Assembly: GCA_023388175.1 (NCBI GenBank)
Contig: JAEWGT010000011.1
Coordinates: 186,001-250,000 of the forward strand
Reading direction: 5' to 3'
DNA length: 64,000 nt
Origin: Pseudomonadota bacterium
Lineage (GTDB): Bacteria; Pseudomonadota; Alphaproteobacteria; Rhizobiales; Devosiaceae
Shown here piece after piece: positions 1-7,636 of the stretch (its first letter is position 1; each line of letters opens with the position of its first letter). The position numbers and the translations under genes were made by a program. The notes beneath the pieces are model-generated. The model was not told where the DNA came from and made no database searches. It saw nothing but the letters and a program-made list of their open reading frames with translations.

Positions 1-696
1 GAACGGGTCGAGCACGATATCGCCCGGCTTGGTCGTGGCATTGAGAATGCGGAACAGCAGCGCTTCGGGCTTCTGTGTAGGATGCAGCTTGCTGTCATCC
101 TCGCCCTTGAGACGCTCGGCCCCGGTGCAGATGGGAAACAGCCAGTCCGATCGCATCTGCGTATCGTCATTGGCCAGCTTCATGGCTTCATAATTGAAGG
201 TGACGCGGCTTTTCTGGCTCTTGGCGGCCCAGATCAGCGTTTCATGCGCATTGGTGAAGCGCGTGCCGCGGAAGTTCGGCATCGGGTTGGCCTTGCGCCA
301 GACGATGTCGTTGAGCATCCAGAAATCGAGATCCTGCAATGCCGCGCCGACGCGGAAAATATTGTGGTAGGAGCCGATGACCCAGAGCGCGCCATCGGGC
401 TTGAGCAGCCGCCGCGCGGCACCGAGCCATGCGCGGGTAAAGGCGTCGTAATGGGCGAAGCTGTCGAACTTGTCCCAATCGTCATCCACCGCATCGACCT
501 TGGACTGGTCGGGACGGGTGAGGCCCTGGTCGAGCTGCAGATTATAGGGGGGATCAGCGAAAATGAGATCGATGGAGCCGGCCGGCAGACTATTCATGTG
601 GTCGATGCAATCGCCCACAAGGATAGTATCGATCGGGAGGCGCGTGGCCACCCTTTCCGCATCGGCCTTGCTGGCCGTACGCGCGGTACGCAACAT
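1..696 (-). CDS. ccrM: CcrM-type adenine DNA methyltransferase (3' end cut off)
   Basis: Beta-class adenine-N6 methyltransferase of the CcrM family. The family methylates GANTC and helps time the alphaproteobacterial cell cycle. The reading frame was translated by hand from an ATG at 696 to the left edge, about 232 residues. It shows the catalytic motif DPPYNL near residue 49, then W-rich text typical of the family, the segment LHPTQKPEALLFRI, and ends in GDIVLDPF at the edge, just before the expected SAM-binding GTG motif. The C-terminal CcrM-specific DNA-binding region is therefore outside the window. It lies downstream of rnhB on the same strand, with its own upstream region holding a CtrA-like box. 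GANTC specificity is inferred from the family. Confidence 0.9.
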   Translation of the reverse strand, partial: MLRTARTASKADAERVATRLPIDTILVGDCIDHMNSLPAGSIDLIFADPPYNLQLDQGLTRPDQSKVDAVDDDWDKFDSFAHYDAFTRAWLGAARRLLKPDGALWVIGSYHNIFRVGAALQDLDFWMLNDIVWRKANPMPNFRGTRFTNAHETLIWAAKSQKSRVTFNYEAMKLANDDTQMRSDWLFPICTGAERLKGEDDSKLHPTQKPEALLFRILNATTKPGDIVLDPF

Positions 697-766
697 GCAC
701 TTAACCCTAACGCATTACTAACACAGCCGTTATAAAGCGTTGAGGTTAATGGAGCGTTCGCAAGGG

Positions 767-782
767 GTTAGCGGGGGGTTAA
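767..782 (-). promoter_or_regulatory. Candidate CtrA box upstream of ccrM
   Basis: Read on the minus strand the site is TTAACCCCCCGCTAAC, that is TTAA-N7-CTAAC, one base from the CtrA consensus TTAA-N7-TTAAC. It ends about 70 bp before the ccrM start and overlaps the last codons of rnhB. CtrA activation of ccrM is known in Caulobacter. Binding here is inferred from the motif only. Confidence 0.4.
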
Positions 783-1483
783 CCGGTCACGACGACGGTG
801 GTTTTCCGCAGCAGCAGGGCTGCTACCGGGGCGAATGCCTCGCGGTGATGGCGGCAGGGTCCGTGCAGGTCGAGCGCCGAAAGATGGGCCTGTGTGCCAT
901 AGCCCTTGTGGCCCGAAAATCCGAAATGGGGCGCGTCGCAATCCATGATGGCGCACATCCGGTCGCGGGTGACCTTGGCGATGATCGAGGCTGCCGCGAT
1001 GGAAACGCTGCGCCCATCCCCGCCGATCAGCGCAATGCCGGGGCAGGGCAGGCCGGGGGGTACATCGCGCCCATCGACCAGCGCCCGGTCTGCGACCCGC
1101 GGCAGGGCACTGACCGCGCGGGCCATGGCCGCCAGCGTCGCACCGCGAATATTGAGATTGAGTATGTCGCTGGGCGGCGCAGTGGCAATGGCCACATCGG
1201 CACTGGCCATGATCTCGGCATAGAGCGTATCGCGCCGTTCGGCGGTCAGTTTCTTGGAGTCGTTGAGCCCCGATGGAATGCGCGCTGGATCGAGCCGCAC
1301 GGCGGCGACCACCACCGGCCCGGCCAGCGGCCCGCGCCCCGCTTCGTCCACCCCGGCCACATAGCGTGCCCCGCGTGCCATCAGCATCTCTTCATGGCTG
1401 AAATCGGGGAAGCCGGCTTCGGGTGCAAACAGCTCGGCTGATACCGCTTCGATTTTGACGCTGACCCGCCGCGCCATGGTCAA
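779..1483 (-). CDS. rnhB: Ribonuclease HII
   Basis: Removes RNA from RNA-DNA hybrids and single misincorporated ribonucleotides in the cytoplasm. The 234-residue protein has the RNase HII signature GVDEAGRGPLAGPVV near residue 43, with the catalytic Asp-Glu pair, NDSKKL for the next conserved block, and SAAASIIAKVTRDR with later catalytic acidic residues. Length is a little above the usual 200-220 because of an N-terminal extension of about 35 residues. An in-frame ATG two codons later (1477) is an equally possible start. It overlaps the stop of the upstream DUF4180 gene by 4 nt, so translational coupling is likely. ccrM follows downstream. Confidence 0.93.
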   Translation of the reverse strand: MTMARRVSVKIEAVSAELFAPEAGFPDFSHEEMLMARGARYVAGVDEAGRGPLAGPVVVAAVRLDPARIPSGLNDSKKLTAERRDTLYAEIMASADVAIATAPPSDILNLNIRGATLAAMARAVSALPRVADRALVDGRDVPPGLPCPGIALIGGDGRSVSIAAASIIAKVTRDRMCAIMDCDAPHFGFSGHKGYGTQAHLSALDLHGPCRHHREAFAPVAALLLRKTTVVVTG

Positions 1484-1854
1484 GCCCCGCCAAGCGCTAT
1501 GATCAGCGCGCCGCGATCCTCAACGAACAGATGATGAGCGCGGCGGTTGGTTTCGCCGACGAAATCACGCAGCGATGTGCTGGCTGCCACCTGTTCTGAA
1601 ATGTCCCCGACAATGGCGAGCCGCATCTGATAGTTCTGCAGCTTCTGGAAGAAATGGCCCGCCAGCCTGGTGCTGAGATCGAAAAACTCCGGCGCGAACC
1701 GGCTGGTCGGCACCGCGATCATGTCCGTTTCAGTCCCATAGATCTCGCCCAGAAGGTCGAGCGCATCCTGCTCGCTGGAAAGAGCTGGCCCCTCTGCCGT
1801 CACAAAAAACAGGGTTGTGCCGTTGATCCTTTCGCTGCTCATGCCGATGTCCAT
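1480..1854 (-). CDS. DUF4180 domain protein
   Basis: Small cytoplasmic protein of about 124 residues that I recognise as DUF4180-like. The family pattern is a run of acidic residues around EQDALDLLGEIYGTETDMI, then PEFFDLSTRLAGHFFQKLQNY followed by RLAIVGDIS, and a C-terminal stretch FVGETNRRAHHLFVED. The function of this family is not established. The frame stays open to an ATG at 1998, but that start would run over the divergent gene at 1920 and adds about 48 residues unlike the family, so the ATG at 1854 was chosen; 1842 is possible too. It overlaps rnhB by 4 nt and is probably co-transcribed with it. Confidence 0.7.
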   Translation of the reverse strand: MDIGMSSERINGTTLFFVTAEGPALSSEQDALDLLGEIYGTETDMIAVPTSRFAPEFFDLSTRLAGHFFQKLQNYQMRLAIVGDISEQVAASTSLRDFVGETNRRAHHLFVEDRGALIIALGGA

Positions 1855-1919
1855 TTCATAATTTGACCCCACGCTGATATAGAAGTCCGGCCGGGGGGCA
1901 AAGGTATAGAGAGACGTGT

Positions 1920-2501
1920 ATGCGCATCGTGACCTGCCTTGTGGCAATGGTGCTGGCCTTTTCCGGCCCGGCCATGGCCCAGCCATTCCAGCATTCATCG
2001 GGGGAGTGGCGTCAGTATAATGCCGATTGGCTGTCTTCCTGTCCCAATGCCATCCATGAAGATGCCGCCGATTTTTATGGCTATTCCTGTTTTTCGAGCA
2101 CGGAAAGCCAGGAAAAGAACGACGCCAACCTGCCCGCCTACAAGCTGACGCTGGTGCATAACCGGCTCGATGGCGAAATCGATCTGGCCATTACCGTTTC
2201 GCCGTCCAAAGGCGAATATGACGAGACCAGGCCGATCATCCTGCGCTTTGGCGGCGAAACGCCCATCGCGCTGACCATGGGCAATGACATGGAAACCCGG
2301 CACAACACGGTCAACCAGTTCTTCCTGATCGGTGCCGATCGGGATGCCGTGCTGGACAAGATGCGGGAGCGCAATGCGCTTGTGATGTCCGTGCCGCTGG
2401 TGGGGGTGGAAAAGCCGGTTGAGAGCCGCATGTCGCTGCGCGGCGTTCTGGCCTCGCTCGATTTCATGTCCACCTATGCGCGGCGTGTTGCCCAGTATTG
2501 A
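1920..2501 (+). CDS. Exported protein of unknown function
   Basis: A 193-residue protein with a clear signal peptide: MR, a hydrophobic core LVAMVLAFSG and a probable signal-peptidase cleavage after PAMA. The mature part has two cysteines (CPNAIHE and YSCFSS) about 16 residues apart, which could form a disulfide. It contains no motif I can assign. Its general look, a short exported protein rich in beta-prone segments such as LRFGGETPIALTMGND, resembles IalB-like or DUF1176-like periplasmic proteins, but this is only an impression. It is divergent from the DUF4180 gene and followed 51 bp later by a HAD phosphatase. Confidence 0.6.
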   Translation: MRIVTCLVAMVLAFSGPAMAQPFQHSSGEWRQYNADWLSSCPNAIHEDAADFYGYSCFSSTESQEKNDANLPAYKLTLVHNRLDGEIDLAITVSPSKGEYDETRPIILRFGGETPIALTMGNDMETRHNTVNQFFLIGADRDAVLDKMRERNALVMSVPLVGVEKPVESRMSLRGVLASLDFMSTYARRVAQY

Positions 2502-2552
2502 TCCGGCCCGCGCTCTGCTATGGGTTCCCCGCCTCAACGGAACGGACTTCTC

Positions 2553-3227
2553 ATGGCTTTGAAACCCGGCGCCGCGCTGCTGTTCGATATCGACGGCACG
2601 CTGGTGGAAAGCGATCCCCTGCATTTGCAGGCCTTCAACATGGTGTTCGGTCCGCGCGGGCACCATTTTGACCGCGAACGCTTTGGGCGCGAGTTGCAGG
2701 GCCTCGCCAATGAAGCCATTGCCGCACGTTTCCTGCCTGAGGAAACGCTGGAGCAGCGGGTCGCCGTAATGGATGAGAAAGAAGCCACCTTCCGCCGTCT
2801 GGCCGAGGCCGGGGTCGAGCCGGTGCATGGCCTGTTTGACCTGCTTGGCTGGGCGGATTCGCATGGCGTGCCCATGGTGGCCGTCACCAATGCGCCGCGC
2901 GCCAATGCCGACCAGTTGCTCGATGCGATAAAGGTGCGGCACCGTTTCCGGTCGGTAGTCGTCGCCGAAGACCTGGCGCATGGCAAACCGCATCCCCTGC
3001 CTTATCTTGAAGGCCTGCGGCTTCTGGATGCCGACGCGGCAAATTCGGTTGCCTTCGAGGATTCGCGGACCGGGATTGCTTCGGCTACGGCCGCAGGCAT
3101 TGCCACCATCGGCATGGCGACGGGCCTCAACCCGCCGCAACTGGTCGAGGCCGGCGCAGTGATGGGCGTTGCCGATTATCGGGATGGCGCCATGCTGGAT
3201 TTTGTGAAGGCCCGGCTGCTGGATTAG
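2553..3227 (+). CDS. HAD-superfamily phosphatase (beta-phosphoglucomutase-like)
   Basis: Haloacid-dehalogenase-type hydrolase of about 224 residues, likely a small-molecule phosphatase or phosphosugar mutase. Motif I is LLFDIDGTLVESD with the nucleophile Asp and acid/base Asp. Motif II is VAVTNAPR. The motif III Lys lies in HGKPHPLPY, and motif IV is VAFEDSRTGIASA. A helical cap sits between residues 20 and 85, as in the beta-PGM/phosphoglycolate phosphatase group. The substrate cannot be read from the sequence. The frame is open from an ATG at 2520, but the ATG at 2553 has a GGAACGGA ribosome-binding site about 8 nt upstream and gives the usual family length. Confidence 0.85.
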   Translation: MALKPGAALLFDIDGTLVESDPLHLQAFNMVFGPRGHHFDRERFGRELQGLANEAIAARFLPEETLEQRVAVMDEKEATFRRLAEAGVEPVHGLFDLLGWADSHGVPMVAVTNAPRANADQLLDAIKVRHRFRSVVVAEDLAHGKPHPLPYLEGLRLLDADAANSVAFEDSRTGIASATAAGIATIGMATGLNPPQLVEAGAVMGVADYRDGAMLDFVKARLLD

Positions 3228-3301
3228 CCCAAGGCGCCACACCACGCCGGGGCGACAGTCCGGTGAGTGTGGGCTCCTTGCGTCTCGCCTGTCGGGGCGC
3301 C

Positions 3302-4441
3302 CTAAAACAAGCTCATCTGCCGGCTTTCCAGCGTCGGTGCCTCGAACAGGTCCGCGCGCAGGGGCGGCAATTTGGCGTCGAGCTCATAGCGGTCGCGCGC
3401 CTTTTCGAAGCGCTGGCGCAGAAGGATGGCATAGGGACCCTCGCCCACCATGCGCGAGCCGAAACGCGGATCGTTGTCACGGCCGCCTCTTGTGTCGCGC
3501 ACCAGCGCCAGGACATGGCGCACCCGGTCGGGGAAATGCCGCAACAGCCATTCGCGGAACACGTCGCGCACTTCACCGGGCAGGCGCAGGAGAATCATCT
3601 GCGCGCTGATCGCGCCCTGCGCCTTGCCGGCGTCGAGAATGCGTTCAAGCTCCATGTCATTGATCGCCGGGATCATCGGCGAGGCGAAGATAGCCGTGGG
3701 TATTCCTGCTTCGGAAAGCAGGCGAATGGCTTCCAGCCGCCGTGCGGGGGAAGAGGCACGCGGCTCCATCCGGCGGCTGAGCTTGTGATCCATGGACGTG
3801 ACCGAGATCGCCACCTTGACCAGATTGAGTTTCGCCAGCTCCGTGAGCAGGTCGAGGTCGCGGATGATCAGAGCCGACTTCGTCGTGATCATCACCGGAT
3901 GCCGGGTCTCCAGCATCACCTCCAGAATGCCGCGCGTCAGCTTGTGCTTACGCTCGGCGGGCTGGTAGGGGTCGGTATTTGTGCCCATGGCAATGGGTTT
4001 CGGGCGATAATTCTTTGCCGCCAGTTCAGCGCGCAGAGCCTCGACCGCATTGGCCTTCACATAAATGTCGCGCTCGAAATCAATCCCCGCCGAATGACCG
4101 AGATAGGCGTGGGTGGGGCGGGCAAAGCAATAGGAACAGCCGTGCTCGCAGCCGCGATAGGCATTGATCGAACGCTCGAAACCGATGTCGGGGCTGTCAT
4201 TGCTGGTGATGATGGTTTTGGCGCGCTCGATATGCTCGACCGTCTCGAACAGCGGCATGGGCTCGACATTGCCCCAGCCATCATCGAAGGCTTCGCGCTG
4301 GTGGGTTTCAAAACGACCGGACTGGTTGGATTGCGCGCCGCGCCCGCGCGCATTGACCAGTTCGCGCCGCGCCAGATCGGCATCGCGGCTGCGGCTCAAC
4401 ATTTCCAGCGCTTCAAAGGACGGGGCCTGATAAAGGGCCAT
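3302..4441 (-). CDS. PA0069-family radical SAM protein (SplB-like)
   Basis: A 379-residue radical SAM enzyme of the PA0069/COG1533 family, distantly related to spore photoproduct lyase. The [4Fe-4S]-binding signature is CEHGCSYCF (Cys-x3-Cys-x2-Cys) near residue 99, followed by an ARPTHAYLG segment typical of the family, GTNTDPYQP, and the conserved TKSALIIRDLDLL. Substrate and reaction are not established. The frame extends to 4819, but the ATG at 4441 has GGAG at good spacing and starts the conserved region, so the upstream 126 codons were left out. An SOS box lies 74 bp upstream, which points to damage-induced expression. No operon partner is seen on this strand. Confidence 0.88.
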   Translation of the reverse strand: MALYQAPSFEALEMLSRSRDADLARRELVNARGRGAQSNQSGRFETHQREAFDDGWGNVEPMPLFETVEHIERAKTIITSNDSPDIGFERSINAYRGCEHGCSYCFARPTHAYLGHSAGIDFERDIYVKANAVEALRAELAAKNYRPKPIAMGTNTDPYQPAERKHKLTRGILEVMLETRHPVMITTKSALIIRDLDLLTELAKLNLVKVAISVTSMDHKLSRRMEPRASSPARRLEAIRLLSEAGIPTAIFASPMIPAINDMELERILDAGKAQGAISAQMILLRLPGEVRDVFREWLLRHFPDRVRHVLALVRDTRGGRDNDPRFGSRMVGEGPYAILLRQRFEKARDRYELDAKLPPLRADLFEAPTLESRQMSLF

Positions 4442-4791
4442 TGCTGTCTCCTGCCTGCTGCGGGGCACAGAATCGCCTTGCGCCCGACGCCCGCTGAAAT
4501 TAGCAGGATGATGAGAACATAACAAGAACATCAACTGAGGGTGATGGTCTTGCTGACACTCATATCGGCAGGCCAGCCCTGCATTACAAGACTGGACGCA
4601 AGGATTGGTTCGACGTAGAGAAACGCCCTCCGTCCGGCCCAGTTCAGTCGAGCATCCTGTCACGCATCCGCGCAGCCTCGCGGTGGCGCATGCTGCTGAC
4701 ACGGCCTGTCGCAGATATTTTGGAACGGATGTCGAAAGCCTGCGCGCCTCCCCGTCGTGTGGCGACACCAGATCCTTGAGAGGGATAGAAG
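4442..4791. other. 350-bp intergenic region holding an SOS box
   Basis: Divergent spacer between the radical SAM gene (left) and the MFS gene (right). It contains the SOS box at 4515-4529. No convincing ORF, RNA gene or terminator was seen in the rest. Open frames crossing it are antisense or upstream extensions of the neighbours. Confidence 0.6.
4515..4529 (-). promoter_or_regulatory. LexA SOS box (GTTC-N7-GTTC)
   Basis: On the minus strand the sequence is GTTCTTGTTATGTTC, a perfect match to the alphaproteobacterial LexA operator GTTC-N7-GTTC. It stands 74 bp before the start of the radical SAM gene, where a repressor would block a promoter. This is the only perfect match I noticed near a gene start in the window. 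Confidence 0.7.
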
Positions 4792-6267
4792 ATGACGACC
4801 GAAGCCCTTGCCGACGCACTTCCTGACACCGCGCCGCACCATCCCGACAACGCCGCCCGCAACAGGCTGGTGATCGGCATTCTGCTCGTTTCCACCTTCG
4901 TGGTCTTTCTCAACGAGACCATTATGAGTGTGGCCATTCCGCATCTGATGAACGATATGGGTGTCACGGCCAGCGCTGCCCAGTGGCTGACCACGGCCTT
5001 CCTTCTGACGATGGCCGTGGTGATCCCGGTTACCGGATTTCTGCTGCAGCGCATCAATACCCGCCCGATCTTCATGATCGCCATGTCGATCTTCACATTG
5101 GGCACGCTGGTTTGCGCGCTGTCGCCTGGGCTTGAAATGCTGATCTTCGGTCGCGTGGTGCAGGCCGTGGGCACGGCCATGATGATGCCGCTGCTGATGA
5201 CCACTGTCATGACGCTGGTTCCTCCCGACGCGCGCGGCAAGACCATGGGCAATATTTCCATCGTCATGGCGGTGGCCCCTGCCATCGGGCCGACCATTGG
5301 CGGGTTCATCCTTGCCCATTTCGACTGGCGCTTCATGTTCTATTTCACCCTGCCCATCGCCATCGGCGCGCTGTTGCTGGGCGTGTTGCGCATCCGCAAT
5401 GTATCCAGCCCGCGTTATGCGCCGCTCGATATATTCTCGGTCATCGTCTCGGCTTTGGCCTTCGGTGGTCTGGTCTATGGCCTGTCCAGCCTGGGTGAGG
5501 GGGCTGAGCATCCGTCGGCAATTCCGGCCTGGACGCCGATCCTCATTGGTGTGGTGGCGATGGCTGTCTTCATCTGGCGTCAGATCAATCTGGCGAAAGA
5601 CAACAAGGCGCTGCTCGACTTGCGCACACTCCAGCATCGCAATTACACCTTCGCGCTGATCACCATGGCCATTGCCATGGTGGCGCTGCTGGGCTCGTCC
5701 ATCCTGCTGCCGATCTACACCCAGAATGTTCTGGGCCTCGACACCCTGCAGACCGGCATGATCCTGCTTCCCGGCGGTCTGCTCATGGGCCTGATGGGTC
5801 CTATTGTGGGGCGTCTCTATGACAAGGTCGGACCGCGCCCGCTGCTGGTTCCGGGGGTTGTGCTCGTCTCTGCGGTGATGTGGGCGCTGACGCTGGTCAG
5901 CCAGTTCACACCGGTCTGGGCGGTGGTTGCCGGCCACGTCACGCTCAGCTTCGGTCTAGCGCTGACCTTCACCCCGCTCTTCACCTCGTCCATGGGCTCG
6001 GTGCCCATGCCGCTCTATTCGCATGCCAGCGCCATTCTCGGTTCCGTGCAGCAGGTGGCCGGTGCGGCGGGCATCGCGCTGTTCGTCGCGGTCATGAGTC
6101 TGCAAACTGCGGCCGGTGCGGCTGCCGGTCTCGAAGGGGTCGATGCCCTCGCCGCCGGTATTCGTGCCGGGTTCCTCTGCGGCGCCGTCATTTCGGTCCT
6201 GATGGTGGTGGCCTCGTTCTTTGTGCGAAAGCCTGAAGGCGGTGGCCCGGCCATGGGCGGCCACTGA
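4792..6267 (+). CDS. MFS efflux transporter, DHA2 family
   Basis: Inner-membrane major-facilitator transporter of 491 residues, probably a proton-coupled multidrug exporter of the EmrB/QacA (DHA2) type. The first helix carries FVVFLNETIMSVAIPHL, with the LN/D-xT-x-VN/AIP pattern typical of this family. Motif A is weak, FLLQRINTRPIFM. The motif C region is IVMAVAPAIGPTIGGFI, characteristic of antiporters. About 13-14 hydrophobic segments can be counted. A GAGAGGG ribosome-binding site sits about 7 nt before the ATG. No membrane-fusion partner lies nearby, so it may act alone. The substrate is not known. A strong terminator follows at 6282. Confidence 0.88.
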   Translation: MTTEALADALPDTAPHHPDNAARNRLVIGILLVSTFVVFLNETIMSVAIPHLMNDMGVTASAAQWLTTAFLLTMAVVIPVTGFLLQRINTRPIFMIAMSIFTLGTLVCALSPGLEMLIFGRVVQAVGTAMMMPLLMTTVMTLVPPDARGKTMGNISIVMAVAPAIGPTIGGFILAHFDWRFMFYFTLPIAIGALLLGVLRIRNVSSPRYAPLDIFSVIVSALAFGGLVYGLSSLGEGAEHPSAIPAWTPILIGVVAMAVFIWRQINLAKDNKALLDLRTLQHRNYTFALITMAIAMVALLGSSILLPIYTQNVLGLDTLQTGMILLPGGLLMGLMGPIVGRLYDKVGPRPLLVPGVVLVSAVMWALTLVSQFTPVWAVVAGHVTLSFGLALTFTPLFTSSMGSVPMPLYSHASAILGSVQQVAGAAGIALFVAVMSLQTAAGAAAGLEGVDALAAGIRAGFLCGAVISVLMVVASFFVRKPEGGGPAMGGH

Positions 6268-6281
6268 AGCGACAGACTGAT

Positions 6282-6326
6282 ACAGGGCGCCGGTTCGCTG
6301 CGGCGCCCTGTCTGAACGAATTTTTT
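6282..6326 (+). terminator. Rho-independent terminator after the MFS gene
   Basis: Perfect 11-bp stem, ACAGGGCGCCG with CGGCGCCCTGT, loop of 8 nt (6293-6300), followed 10 nt later by six T residues. It starts 15 nt after the MFS stop codon. Confidence 0.8.
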
Positions 6327-6362
6327 AGGATCTGGCTTTAGTCGTTGCCTGAAGAGGCCACG

Positions 6363-7526
6363 ATGGAAAACTCAGAATTCTTCGCTCTTATGGGTCTGGT
6401 CATCCAGATCTCATTCGGCTTGGCCTTTTTCGTGCTCGCCCGTGCAGGCGTGCCTGCCGTCAGTCGCTGGTGCGCGGCCTATATCTTCAACGCCGCTGCA
6501 ATTCTCATCTACGCCCTGCCGATCGAGGAAATGTCGCAAACGCTCATTGCGGATGCGTTCTTTCTGGCCTCCTTCTACTTTTTCGGCGAAGCGCTGCTGA
6601 TCCGCTATGGCGGGCCCATGCTGGTCGGTCAGCGTTTGACGCTGGTCGTTCTGGCCTGGTGTGCCGATTTCTATGTCGTCGTCGCCTATCAGAGCCTGAG
6701 CCTGAGCGTTCTCGTCATTGATATTGCCATCGCCCTGGTGCTGCTGAGGGCCCTTCTTGCAGTCTGGCCTCTGATGACCAAGGGCATTGACGTGGCCCTC
6801 GGCTTGTTTGCTGCACTCTCCATTCTCAATAACACCATCATGGCGCTGGTTTTCGGTCTGATCATTCCGACCACGAGCGCCCTGTCCGAGTTCCTGGTGT
6901 CGGACTATTCCACCATGATGCAGTTTGCCGGGGGTGTCTTTGCCATCTGGTTCGGATTGGCCGCTCTGGCTGCGGTGTCGCTCGATGCACTGGCGGTCTA
7001 TCAACGCGCTGCCGACCAGGATCCTTTGACGGGCTTGCTGAACCGGCGTGGGTTCAGTTCTGCCATCCGGCCACAGCCTGACCGCATCTATTCAGGCGTT
7101 TTGCTGAACGTGGACATCGATCATTTCAAGACGATCAATGACCAATATGGCCACGATGCCGGGGATCTGGTTCTGATCGGCATGGCCGATCTGCTGCGCG
7201 CGGCAGTGCCAGCCGATGCGATCATCGCGCGCTTCGGCGGCGAAGAATTTGTGATTGTCCTGCATGGGCTTTCCATAGCGGAGGGTGGCGCGATTGCCCA
7301 TTCCATCCGTCTTGCCAGCGCCGCTGCAGACTGGCGGGCGGCTGGTGTGCACCGCCCGATAACGGTTTGCGTCGGCGTTTCGGTCATCGCCGCTGGCGAC
7401 GCTGACTGGCGTGCGGCCTATAACCGGGCTGATGCCGCCCTCTATGCAGCCAAGGATGCCGGCCGCAATCAGGTCATGTTCGGCACGACCGATGAGTATT
7501 ATCCCATCAGCCGTCACGTTGCCTGA
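6363..7526 (+). CDS. Membrane-anchored diguanylate cyclase (GGDEF)
   Basis: Makes cyclic di-GMP from two GTP. The first about 210 residues hold six or seven hydrophobic segments forming an undefined membrane sensor. The GGDEF domain begins with DPLTGLLNRRGF, has VDIDHFKTINDQYGHDAGD, and the active-site loop RFGGEEF, an intact GG(E/D)EF. The RxxD inhibitory site expected five residues upstream is absent (VPAD occupies it), so product feedback through that site is unlikely. The frame opens at a TTG (6345), but the ATG at 6363 has AGAGG five nt upstream and was chosen. It stands alone between a terminator and a convergent gene. Confidence 0.88.
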   Translation: MENSEFFALMGLVIQISFGLAFFVLARAGVPAVSRWCAAYIFNAAAILIYALPIEEMSQTLIADAFFLASFYFFGEALLIRYGGPMLVGQRLTLVVLAWCADFYVVVAYQSLSLSVLVIDIAIALVLLRALLAVWPLMTKGIDVALGLFAALSILNNTIMALVFGLIIPTTSALSEFLVSDYSTMMQFAGGVFAIWFGLAALAAVSLDALAVYQRAADQDPLTGLLNRRGFSSAIRPQPDRIYSGVLLNVDIDHFKTINDQYGHDAGDLVLIGMADLLRAAVPADAIIARFGGEEFVIVLHGLSIAEGGAIAHSIRLASAAADWRAAGVHRPITVCVGVSVIAAGDADWRAAYNRADAALYAAKDAGRNQVMFGTTDEYYPISRHVA

Positions 7527-7531
7527 ACGGG

Positions 7532-7636
7532 TTAGGCCAGCATCTCGGCCAGAAGGCGCTGCGCCGGGCCGCGCCCTCCGATATCATCACCAGAACTGCC
7601 GACGCCATGGAGGAATATGACAAGGCTGTCGGTCAT
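7532..7636 (-). pseudogene. Remnant of an alpha/beta-hydrolase (carboxylesterase), 34 codons
   Basis: Starts with an ATG overlapping the stop of the upstream reductase gene (ATGA overlap) and reads LVIFLHGVGSSGDD, the beginning of the phospholipase/carboxylesterase family, with its oxyanion-hole HG. After about 19 residues it jumps to AQRLLAEMLA and a TAA stop, which looks like the end of such an esterase. The catalytic Ser, Asp and His region is missing. The full family is 200-220 residues. The best reading is an in-frame internal deletion of a third gene in the quinone-detoxification operon. A functional micro-peptide is not supported. Confidence 0.6.

Noticed and set aside
1995..3245. 416-codon minus-strand frame over the HAD gene
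   Set aside because: Antisense of the exported protein and HAD phosphatase; no domain and composition typical of GC-rich shadows.
4660..5937. 425-codon minus-strand frame inside the MFS gene
   Set aside because: His-, Arg- and Gln-rich antisense shadow of a well-supported transporter.
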